DNA of 34,731 nucleotides from Kitasatospora phosalacinea (lineage in GTDB: Bacteria; Actinomycetota; Actinomycetes; Streptomycetales; Streptomycetaceae): the NCBI RefSeq assembly GCF_000716545.1, contig NZ_JNWZ01000075.1, positions 1 to 34,731 on the forward strand, given 5' to 3'. Made by a program: the position numbers and the translations under genes. Of the stretch, positions 25,092 to 31,348 are shown piece after piece. The notes under the pieces are model-generated. The model saw only the letters and a program-made list of their open reading frames with translations, searched no databases and was not told where the DNA came from. Positions within the stretch are counted from its first letter, which is position 1. Each line of letters starts with the position of its first letter.

Positions 25092-25892
25092 ATGGCGTTC
25101 CAGGTCCGGTTGGAGAACTTCGAGGGGCCGTTCGACCTGCTGCTCGGACTGATCGCCAAGCACAAGCTGGACGTCACCGAGGTGGCGCTGTCCAGGGTCA
25201 CCGACGAGTTCGTCGCGCACATCAGGGCGATGGGCCCGGAGTGGGACCTGGACGCGGCCACCGAGTTCCTGGTGGTCGCGGCGACCCTGCTGGACCTCAA
25301 GGCGGCCCGGCTGCTGCCGGCCGCGGAGGTCGAGGACGAGGAGGACCTGGCGCTGCTGGAGGCGCGCGACCTGCTGTTCGCGCGGCTGCTGCAGTACCGG
25401 GCGTACAAGCGGGTCGCGGCGCTGTTCGCGGAGCGCTGGGAGGCCGAGGCGCTGCGCCGGCCGCGGACGGTCGCGCTGGAGCCGCAGCACGCGCTGCTGC
25501 TGCCCGAGGTGGTGCTGTCGATCGGCCCGGAGCGGTTCGCGCGGCTCGCCGCCAGGGCGTTCGCGCCCAAGCCGAAGCCGACGGTGTACGTGGACCACAT
25601 CCACACGCCGCCGGTGAGCGTGCGCGAGCAGGCCGAGCTGGTGGCGCACCGCCTCGGCGAGCTGGGCGAGGCCACCTTCGGGCAGCTGGTCGCGGACGCG
25701 GAGAACGCGCTGGTGGTGGTGGCCAGGTTCCTGGCGCTGCTGGAGCTGTACCGGGAGAAGGCACTGGACTTCGAGCAGCCGCGGGCCCTGGAGGAGCTGG
25801 TGGTGCGCTGGACCGCCGCCTCCGGGCGGCGGGTCGAGGTGACCGACGAGTTCGACCGCCCGGCGGGCGGCGGGGAAGGCGGCAGGGCATGA
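25092..25892 (+). CDS. scpA: Segregation and condensation protein A (kleisin)
   Basis: A 266-aa ScpA, the kleisin subunit that bridges SMC heads and binds ScpB dimers in bacterial condensin. The N terminus FQVRLENFEGPFDLLLGLIAKHKLDVTEVALSRVTDEFVAHI is diagnostic of ScpA, followed by TEFLVVAATLLDLKAARLLP, the SMC-neck contact helices. The C-terminal winged helix includes LVVVARFLALLELYREKALDFEQPRALEELVVRW. It starts 26 nt after the RHH gene and its stop overlaps the scpB start by ATGA. No ribosome binding site is visible before the ATG. Confidence 0.95.
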   Translation: MAFQVRLENFEGPFDLLLGLIAKHKLDVTEVALSRVTDEFVAHIRAMGPEWDLDAATEFLVVAATLLDLKAARLLPAAEVEDEEDLALLEARDLLFARLLQYRAYKRVAALFAERWEAEALRRPRTVALEPQHALLLPEVVLSIGPERFARLAARAFAPKPKPTVYVDHIHTPPVSVREQAELVAHRLGELGEATFGQLVADAENALVVVARFLALLELYREKALDFEQPRALEELVVRWTAASGRRVEVTDEFDRPAGGGEGGRA

Positions 25893-26758
25893 CCGAGCGG
25901 CCCGCGAGGAGGCCCCTGGGCCTGCCGGGCGCCCCCCGGCCCGGCGAGTGGCAGGAGTCGGCGTACCCGGACGGCGTGCGCGTCGAGCCGGTGGAGCGCG
26001 TCCTGGCGCTGCCCGGAGCACCGCCGGGAGAAGAGTCGGGCGGACAGTCGGGCGGACAGTCGGGCGAACCGACGGGCGGACAGCCGGGCGAACCGACGGG
26101 AGAACGGCCGGGCGAACCGTCGGGCGGGCTGCCGCTGCGGGCGGCGCTGGAGGCGGTGCTGATGGTCGCCGACGAGCCGGTCGCCGAGGCCAGGCTGGCC
26201 GGGGTGCTGGACGCCTCCAAGGAGGAAGTGACCGCCGTACTGCGGGAGTTGGCGGGCGAGTACACGGCGCAGGGACGCGGTTTCGAGCTGCGGCAGGTGG
26301 CCGGCGGGTGGCGGTTCTACAGCCGCGCGGAGTGTTCGGCCGCGGTCGAGCGGTTCGTCCTGGACGGGCAGCAGGCCAGGCTGACGCAGGCCGCGCTGGA
26401 GACGCTGGCGGTGGTCGCGTACCGGCAGCCGGTGTCGCGCGGGAGGGTTTCCGCGGTCCGTGGTGTGAACTGCGACGGCGTGATGCGTACCCTGGTACAG
26501 CGAGGACTGGTCGAAGAAGCCGGCACCGAGCCCGAGACCGGAGCGATCCTGTATCGGACGACGAACTACTTCCTGGAACGGATGGGGCTGCGCGGCCTGG
26601 ACGAGCTGCCGGAGCTCGCGCCCTTCCTGCCCGAGGTCGACGACGTGGAAGCGGAGTCCCTGGAGGGCACGATGATCGCGCAGGCGGTCGCCGCCGCACA
26701 GGAAGGGCCGAGGCCGAACCAGGCCGACCAGACGGATATCGACGTACGGACATTTTGA
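25889..26758 (+). CDS. scpB: Segregation and condensation protein B
   Basis: A 289-aa ScpB, the dimeric winged-helix partner of ScpA in the SMC complex. The ATG overlaps the scpA stop (ATGA), with GGAAGG (25873-25878) about 10 nt upstream. Residues 1 to about 80 are an extension not found in short ScpB proteins: basic-proline sequence and then a GGQSGEPTGE-type repeat (about residues 49-80). The core is LRAALEAVLMVADEPVAEARLAGVLDASKEEVTAVLRELAGEYTAQGRGFELRQVAGGWRFYSRAE and ALETLAVVAYRQPVSRGRVSAVRGVNCDGVMRTLVQRGLVEEAG, two winged helices. The C-terminal tail reaches DIDVRTF. Its stop overlaps the rluB start (TGATG). Confidence 0.94.
   Translation: MTERPARRPLGLPGAPRPGEWQESAYPDGVRVEPVERVLALPGAPPGEESGGQSGGQSGEPTGGQPGEPTGERPGEPSGGLPLRAALEAVLMVADEPVAEARLAGVLDASKEEVTAVLRELAGEYTAQGRGFELRQVAGGWRFYSRAECSAAVERFVLDGQQARLTQAALETLAVVAYRQPVSRGRVSAVRGVNCDGVMRTLVQRGLVEEAGTEPETGAILYRTTNYFLERMGLRGLDELPELAPFLPEVDDVEAESLEGTMIAQAVAAAQEGPRPNQADQTDIDVRTF
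26034..26127 (+). repeat. 12-bp coding repeat in scpB
   Basis: About eight imperfect copies of TCGGGCGGACAG / ACGGGCGAACCG in frame, encoding (S/T)GGQ or (S/T)GEP units in the disordered N-terminal region of ScpB. Copy number probably varies between strains. Confidence 0.75.
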
Positions 26759-28071
26759 TGCGTAGTAGTGGCAACGGTGGCAGCGGCAGGAACAGCGGCG
26801 GCCAGGGCCGGGGCGGGCAGGGCGGCCGAGGCGGGCAGCAGGGCGGGGGCCGGGGCGGATCGTCGTCCTACGGCGGCGGCTCCGGCGGCCGCGGCGGGCA
26901 GTCCTCGCGCGGCGGCTCGGGCTCGGGCGCGGGCGCGGGCTCGTACGGCGGCGGCGGCCAGGGCCGCGGCGGCTCCGGTTCGTACGGTTCGGGCTCCGGC
27001 TCGTCGTACGGCGGCGGGCGCGGCGGGTCGGGCTCCGGCTCGTACGGGTCGCGCGGCGGCAGCAGCAGTGGCGGCAGCGGTGGCGGCGGCGCGCGGCGCG
27101 AGGAGCGCCGGCAGCCGCGTCCGGAGGAGCGCCGGTACGACCGGCCCGAGTACGGCGGCGGGCCGAACGCGACGCCCGGGCGCGGGGCGTACGACTCCCG
27201 CAAGCCCGGAGGGGCTCCCCGGCCGCGGCGCGAGGGGCAGGGCGCGCCCGGCGACCCGCGGCGCCAGCCGCAGCGCTCCCGGGAGCTGCAGGGCCGGATC
27301 GAGGACCGGGTGCTGGCCCGGCACGAGGGCCCCGGCAAGGAGGTCGGCGAGGAGGGCGAGCGTCTGCAGAAGGTGCTGGCCCGGGCCGGCATGGGCAGCC
27401 GCCGGGCCTGCGAGGAGCTGATCTCGCAGGGCCGGGTCGACGTCAACGGCGAGACGGTGCTGGAGCAGGGCCGCCGGGTCGACCCGGTGAACGACGAGAT
27501 CAAGGTGGACGGCCTGACCGTCGCCACCCAGTCGTACCTGTTCTTCGCGCTCAACAAGCCGGCCGGCGTGGTCTCCACCATGGAGGACCCCGAGGGCCGG
27601 CAGTGCCTGGGCGACTACGTGACCAACCGGGAGACCCGGCTGTTCCACGTCGGCCGGCTCGACACCGAGACCGAGGGCATCATCCTGCTCACCAACCACG
27701 GCGAGCTGGCCCACCGCCTCACCCACCCCCGGTACGGCGTCACCAAGACCTACCTGGCCGCGATCCAGGGCCCGCTGCCGCGCGACCTCGGCCGGACGCT
27801 CGCCAAGGGCGTCGAGCTGGAGGACGGCTGGGCCCGCGCCGACAGCTTCAAGGTGATCTCCAACCTCGGCAAGAACTACCTGGTCGAGGTGACCCTGCAC
27901 GAGGGCCGCAAGCACATCGTGCGCCGCCTGCTGGCCGAGGTCGGCTTCCCGGTGGAGAAGCTGGTGCGCACCGCGTTCGGCCCGATCACGCTGGGCGACC
28001 AGAAGTCCGGCTGGCTGCGCCGCCTGACCAACCCCGAGGTCGGCACCCTGATGCGCGAGGTCGGCCTCTAG
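26758..28071 (+). CDS. rluB: RluB-type 23S rRNA pseudouridine synthase with RG/SG-rich N terminus
   Basis: A 437-aa pseudouridine synthase. It starts at the ATG overlapping the scpB stop. Residues 1 to about 195 are Gly/Ser/Arg-rich (GRGGQGGRGGQQGGGRGG, GSGSYGSGSGSSYGGGRGG), then basic (RREERRQPRPEERRYDRPE). From about residue 200 an S4 RNA-binding domain follows (GERLQKVLARAGMGSRRACEELISQGRVDVNGETV), then the RsuA/RluB/E/F catalytic domain with HVGRLDTETEGIILLTNHGELAHRLTHPRYGVTKTY, catalytic D302. The family makes pseudouridine near the peptidyl-transferase centre of 23S rRNA. Most bacterial RluB proteins are about 240-300 aa, so the low-complexity arm is an addition. Linkage to scpAB is widespread in actinobacteria. 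Confidence 0.94.
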   Translation: MRSSGNGGSGRNSGGQGRGGQGGRGGQQGGGRGGSSSYGGGSGGRGGQSSRGGSGSGAGAGSYGGGGQGRGGSGSYGSGSGSSYGGGRGGSGSGSYGSRGGSSSGGSGGGGARREERRQPRPEERRYDRPEYGGGPNATPGRGAYDSRKPGGAPRPRREGQGAPGDPRRQPQRSRELQGRIEDRVLARHEGPGKEVGEEGERLQKVLARAGMGSRRACEELISQGRVDVNGETVLEQGRRVDPVNDEIKVDGLTVATQSYLFFALNKPAGVVSTMEDPEGRQCLGDYVTNRETRLFHVGRLDTETEGIILLTNHGELAHRLTHPRYGVTKTYLAAIQGPLPRDLGRTLAKGVELEDGWARADSFKVISNLGKNYLVEVTLHEGRKHIVRRLLAEVGFPVEKLVRTAFGPITLGDQKSGWLRRLTNPEVGTLMREVGL

Positions 28072-28079
28072 CAGCCGAC

Positions 28080-28122
28080 CACCGGAGCCCGTCCACCGCA
28101 CCGCGGTGGACGGGCTCCGGTG
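28080..28122. terminator. Strong terminator after rluB
   Basis: A 19-bp perfect stem: 28080-28098 (starting CACCGGAGCCCGTCC) pairs with 28104-28122, with the loop CACCG. It begins 9 nt after the rluB stop and marks the end of the parA-rluB run. The long stem without a U-tract is typical for Streptomyces. Confidence 0.9.
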
Positions 28123-28176
28123 CGTGTGCGCACGGGCCTGACCGGCACTTGACATGTGAGGCACACCGCACGGCCT

Positions 28177-28185
28177 TGCTATCGT
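28177..28185 (+). promoter_or_regulatory. Extended -10 of the TrmB/LuxR-type regulator gene
   Basis: TGC-TATCGT (TG at 28177-28178, hexamer 28180-28185) matches an extended -10. Transcription would begin near 28192, right at the first palindrome below. A TTGACA at 28149-28154 is 25 bp upstream of the hexamer, too far for a standard pair. Confidence 0.45.
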
Positions 28186-28193
28186 TCCGCCCG

Positions 28194-28247
28194 GTGGCAG
28201 AAGATTGCCACCGAAGTTCGCCCCGGCGCGTGGCGGAAGTGCGCCAC
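28194..28247. promoter_or_regulatory. Two tandem 18-bp palindromic operators
   Basis: Site 1 is GTGGCAGAAGATTGCCAC (28194-28211) and site 2 is GTGGCGGAAGTGCGCCAC (28230-28247). Both have 6-bp perfectly inverted arms GTGGCR/YGCCAC and a 6-bp centre beginning GAAG. Their starts are 36 bp apart. They lie between the predicted -10 and the start of the regulator gene at 28288, so autorepression is the simplest reading. The arms could also form two leader hairpins. Confidence 0.65.
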
Positions 28248-28287
28248 CGTGTCAGGCCACAGGGCGGCGGGGGAAGGAACCACCACC

Positions 28288-29265
28288 ATGCTGGACGCAT
28301 TCACCGTGCTGGGCCTCGGCCGGCCCGACGGCCAGGTGTACGCCGCGCTGGTCGTCGCGCCGCAGTCCACCGCCGAGGAACTGGCCGAGCACTGCGGCCT
28401 GACCCTGCAGCAGTGCCGCGAGGCCCTGGACCGGCTGGCCGAGCAGGGCATGGCCACCCGCGCCCCGGTCGACCGCGAGCGCTACCTCTCGGTCGCCCCC
28501 GACGTCGCCATCGGCACCCTGATAGGCCACCGCGAGGCCGAACTGCGCTCCGCCCGCGCCGAGATGCACCGGCTGATGGACGCCTTCCGGGAAGCCTCCC
28601 GGTACACCGACCCGGCGCACTCGGTGGAGGTGCTCACCGGCGGCGAGGCCATCGCCCAGCGGCTGGAACACCTGATCGAGTCCAGCCAGTACCAGATCCG
28701 CGGCTTCGACTGCCCGCCCTACGTGCAGGACCCGACGGTGGAGCAGCCCCGGCAGCGGGCCAAGCTCAAGTCCGGGGTGCGGATCCGCACCGTCTTCGAC
28801 AAGGAGGCGATCGCCTGGCCCGGCCGGCTGGAGCAGGAGATCCTCACCGGCGTCGAGGACGGCGAGGAGGCCCGGGTCCGCCCGGTGCTGCCGATGAAGA
28901 TGATGATGGCCGACGACAAGATGGCGATCATCCCGATCAGCGTCGGCGACAGCGTGCTGGACGCCGCCTACGTCATCCACCCCTCCGCGCTGCTCCAGGC
29001 CCTGGACGCGCTGTTCGAGGCCGAGTGGGAGCGGGCCGTGCCGCTGCAGACCGTGCTCGGCGACGGCGAGGGCCCCGGGCCGGGCGCCGACCACCTCAAA
29101 CTGCTCGGCCTGCTCGCGGCCGGCCTCACCGACGAGTCGATCGCCCGCTCGCTGGGCTGGAGCGCCCGCACCACCCAGCGCCGCCTCCAGGGCCTGATGC
29201 GCGAACTCGGCGCCACCACCCGCTTCCAGGCCGGAATGGCGGCCCGCGAGCGCGGCTGGCTCTGA
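28288..29265 (+). CDS. TrmB-like N terminus/LuxR-type HTH transcriptional regulator
   Basis: A 325-aa predicted DNA-binding protein. Residues about 5-75 are a TrmB-type winged helix (LGLGRPDGQVYAALVVAPQSTAEELAEHCGLTLQQCREALDRLAEQGMATRAP). A helical linker (EAELRSARAEMHRLMDAFREAS) leads to a central domain with VEVLTGGEAIAQRLEHLIESSQYQIRGFDCPPY and a C-terminal LuxR/GerE-like HTH (LGLLAAGLTDESIARSLGWSARTTQRRLQGLMRELGATTRFQAGMAARERGWL). The ATG has AAGGA (28273-28277) 10 nt upstream. Members of this two-HTH family are numerous in Streptomyces and often occur beside secondary-metabolite genes, but there is no such cluster here, so its target is unknown. Two palindromes upstream suggest autoregulation. 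Confidence 0.9.
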   Translation: MLDAFTVLGLGRPDGQVYAALVVAPQSTAEELAEHCGLTLQQCREALDRLAEQGMATRAPVDRERYLSVAPDVAIGTLIGHREAELRSARAEMHRLMDAFREASRYTDPAHSVEVLTGGEAIAQRLEHLIESSQYQIRGFDCPPYVQDPTVEQPRQRAKLKSGVRIRTVFDKEAIAWPGRLEQEILTGVEDGEEARVRPVLPMKMMMADDKMAIIPISVGDSVLDAAYVIHPSALLQALDALFEAEWERAVPLQTVLGDGEGPGPGADHLKLLGLLAAGLTDESIARSLGWSARTTQRRLQGLMRELGATTRFQAGMAARERGWL

Positions 29266-29343
29266 GCGCGGCCGCGCGCCGCGGGCCGGCCCGGCGACAG
29301 GGCGGGTCGACGGGCCGTCAAGGGGCCCTGGGGAGCCGCCGGG

Positions 29344-29362
29344 CCCCGCCGGGAGGGCGGGG
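29344..29362. terminator. Hairpin between convergent regulator and DUF952 genes
   Basis: CCCCGCC (29344-29350), GGGAG loop, GGCGGGG (29356-29362) directly abuts the minus-strand DUF952 stop at 29363. It may terminate the plus-strand regulator transcript (stop 29265) as well as the minus-strand one. Confidence 0.5.
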
Positions 29363-29725
29363 TCAGCTCCAGGGGCGCAGCGCCGCCCAGCGGCCGTCCG
29401 GGCCGCGCTCCAGTTTCTCCAGGCCGAGCACCGCCGTCCGGTTGAGGCGGCCGTAGATGTGCGGGAACAGCACCCCCTCGGTGGCGCCCGGCGGCGGCCC
29501 GCCGGTGGCCGCCTCCCACTTCACCATCGGCTCGACCAGCCGTTCCTCGATCAGCAGCGCCATCAGCGGCTCCGGGGCGTCCCGGAAGAACGCGTTGGCC
29601 ACCGCCAGCGCGGTGGGCTCGTCCGGCGAACAGTGCAGGAAGCCCTCGGTCAGCAGCGACGCGGCGGTGTACGGCCGGCCCGGTTCGCGCAGCCAGTCGT
29701 CCAGCGGGGCGAGGTGGTAGATCAT
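29363..29725 (-). CDS. DUF952 family protein
   Basis: A 120-aa protein of the DUF952 family. It begins MIYHLAPLDDWL and contains the family signature TEGFLHCSPDEPTALAVANAFFRD, then LLIEERLVEPMVKWE and VLFPHIYGRLNRTAVLG. The function is not established; some members resemble a glutathione S-transferase-associated or ADP-ribosyltransferase-like fold, which I cannot confirm. AAGGAG is immediately upstream with a short 2-nt spacing. It is the last gene of a minus-strand set after two DUF4139 genes (49-nt gap) and may be co-transcribed with them. Confidence 0.9.
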   Translation of the reverse strand: MIYHLAPLDDWLREPGRPYTAASLLTEGFLHCSPDEPTALAVANAFFRDAPEPLMALLIEERLVEPMVKWEAATGGPPPGATEGVLFPHIYGRLNRTAVLGLEKLERGPDGRWAALRPWS

Positions 29726-29774
29726 GACTCCTTCGTACCTTTCGAGGTCCGGGCGGCCCGGCGCGGGGCGCGGC

Positions 29775-31346
29775 TCACAGGCCCGCCACCTTCGCCGTCG
29801 CCGCGATCTCGTACACCAGCGTCACCGTCCGCCGCCCGCCCGGCGGCAGCGGGACCTCCCAGCGGGCGATGCCCTCCGCGTCCAGCTCGTCCGGCGGCGG
29901 CGAGCAGTGCTCCTTGCGCAGCCGCACCTGCACCTCCGCCACCTCCGAGACCGGGATCCGCTCGCGCAGCACCACCACCCGGTCGGACTGCTCGTCCGGG
30001 CCGGAGAAGCGCGACAGGTGCAGCCGCACCGTGCGGGTCACCAGGGTGCGCTGGCCGCCCAGGCCCGCGCCCTCGCGGCGCTCGTCGGCCTCCCGGACCA
30101 CCCGCAGCCCGTCCGAGGCGCCGAACGCCAGGCGCACCGGCGCGCCCGGCGCCGCGAACTCCAGCGCGCCCCGGCCGGTGTAGCCCGAACCGCGCACCAG
30201 GTCCACCGGGCCGGCCAGCAGCGCGTGCCCCGAGGCGTTGCGGAACGACACCACCTCCGTCACCGCCTCCGACAGCTCCGGCGCCGCCGAGAACTCGCTG
30301 CGCGCCGCCGTCTCGAACGCGCTCACCGGCACCCGGTGCGCCCGCCCGTCCGCCGACACCGACACCGGGTCCCCGACCCGCAGCACCCGCACCTCGCCGC
30401 CGTCGTCCACCCCCGGCAGGCCCGGCTCCAGCGGGCCGGCGTCCGGCACCGCCTGCTCGCGCAGCTCCACCTCCACCGTCTTCTTCTCCTGCGCCGAACG
30501 CTCCCGCAGCACCAGCCGGTCCTCGACCAGCCCCGGCGGCTCGCCCGCCAGCGCCGAACGCGCCGTCGACAGCGTCAACCGCACCCCCGACCAGTCCTCG
30601 CCGGTGCGCTGCCACACCACCGCGTCGCTCTCCAGCCGCAGCGTGCCGCCCACCAGCTCGGCCCGGTACGCCGGACGCCACAGCGCGCACGCCGTCAGGT
30701 GCCCCACCCGGGCCAGGAACCGGCCCGGCTCGGCGCACTCCACCGACAGCTCCACGAACGCCAGCAGCTCGTCCGGCTCCCGCTCCGCCAGCTCCAGCGC
30801 CTCCTCGGCCCGGGCCAGCTCGGAGGCCAGCTCCGCCGAACGCAGCCGCGAGGCGCGCAACCGCTCGCCGTACGACTCGCGCTCCGCGTCCACCCGGTCC
30901 AGCTCGCGCGACCAGCGGGCCTGCTCCAGCTCGCCGCGGCCGGCGCCCTCGCCGATCTCCCGCAGCAGGTCCGCCGCGAGCTGCCCGAGCAGCGCCAGCC
31001 GGGCCCGCAGCCGCTCCTGGCGGTGCGACTCGGCCAGGTGCTCGCGCTCCAGGGAGTGCACCCGGCGGCGCAGCTCCGAATCGTCCGGGCCCGGCGGCAG
31101 CGGCGCCGGCGGCTGCCAGGACCGCACCAGCCGCACGTCCAGCACCTTCACCGCGCCGGTCGGCGCGCCCCGCCCGTCCAGCACCTCCGCGCGCAGCGAC
31201 CGGTCCACCGCCAGCGCCGTCACCGGGCCCAGCCGCAGCCGGTGCACGCCCGGCGGCAGTTCCAGCTCCGCCGTCCGCTCCAGCTGCGCCCGGTCCTCCA
31301 GGCACGTCACCGCGGTCACCGGAAGGGGGATCGTCTCCTCGTACAC
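29775..31346 (-). CDS. DUF4139 domain protein, second of a tandem pair
   Basis: A 523-aa protein of the DUF4139/MuiA-like group (mucoidy inhibitor A family). The N-terminal beta domain LPVTAVTCLEDRAQLERTAELELPPGVHRLRLGPV is followed by a coiled coil (about residues 88-185, SLEREHLAESHRQERLRARLALLGQL... and ARAEEALELAEREPD). The C-terminal DUF4139 region has LWRPAYRAELVGGTLRLESDAVVWQRTGEDWSGVRLTLSTA and ends with GGRRTVTLVYEI. There is no signal peptide, so it is cytoplasmic. The function is not known in actinomycetes. The GTG start has GGAGG about 8 nt upstream and is only 2 nt after the stop of the upstream paralogue, so the two form an operon. Also possible: a scaffold or envelope-stress protein. 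Confidence 0.9.
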   Translation of the reverse strand: MYEETIPLPVTAVTCLEDRAQLERTAELELPPGVHRLRLGPVTALAVDRSLRAEVLDGRGAPTGAVKVLDVRLVRSWQPPAPLPPGPDDSELRRRVHSLEREHLAESHRQERLRARLALLGQLAADLLREIGEGAGRGELEQARWSRELDRVDAERESYGERLRASRLRSAELASELARAEEALELAEREPDELLAFVELSVECAEPGRFLARVGHLTACALWRPAYRAELVGGTLRLESDAVVWQRTGEDWSGVRLTLSTARSALAGEPPGLVEDRLVLRERSAQEKKTVEVELREQAVPDAGPLEPGLPGVDDGGEVRVLRVGDPVSVSADGRAHRVPVSAFETAARSEFSAAPELSEAVTEVVSFRNASGHALLAGPVDLVRGSGYTGRGALEFAAPGAPVRLAFGASDGLRVVREADERREGAGLGGQRTLVTRTVRLHLSRFSGPDEQSDRVVVLRERIPVSEVAEVQVRLRKEHCSPPPDELDAEGIARWEVPLPPGGRRTVTLVYEIAATAKVAGL

Positions 31347-31348
31347 GT

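Noticed and set aside
26034..26127. Short tandem repeats as a CRISPR array or iteron
   Set aside because: The repeats are in frame within scpB, only 12 bp long with no spacers, and encode a disordered linker.
28149..28154. TTGACA as a -35 paired with TATCGT at 28180
   Set aside because: The spacing of 25 bp is outside the normal 16-19 bp range.
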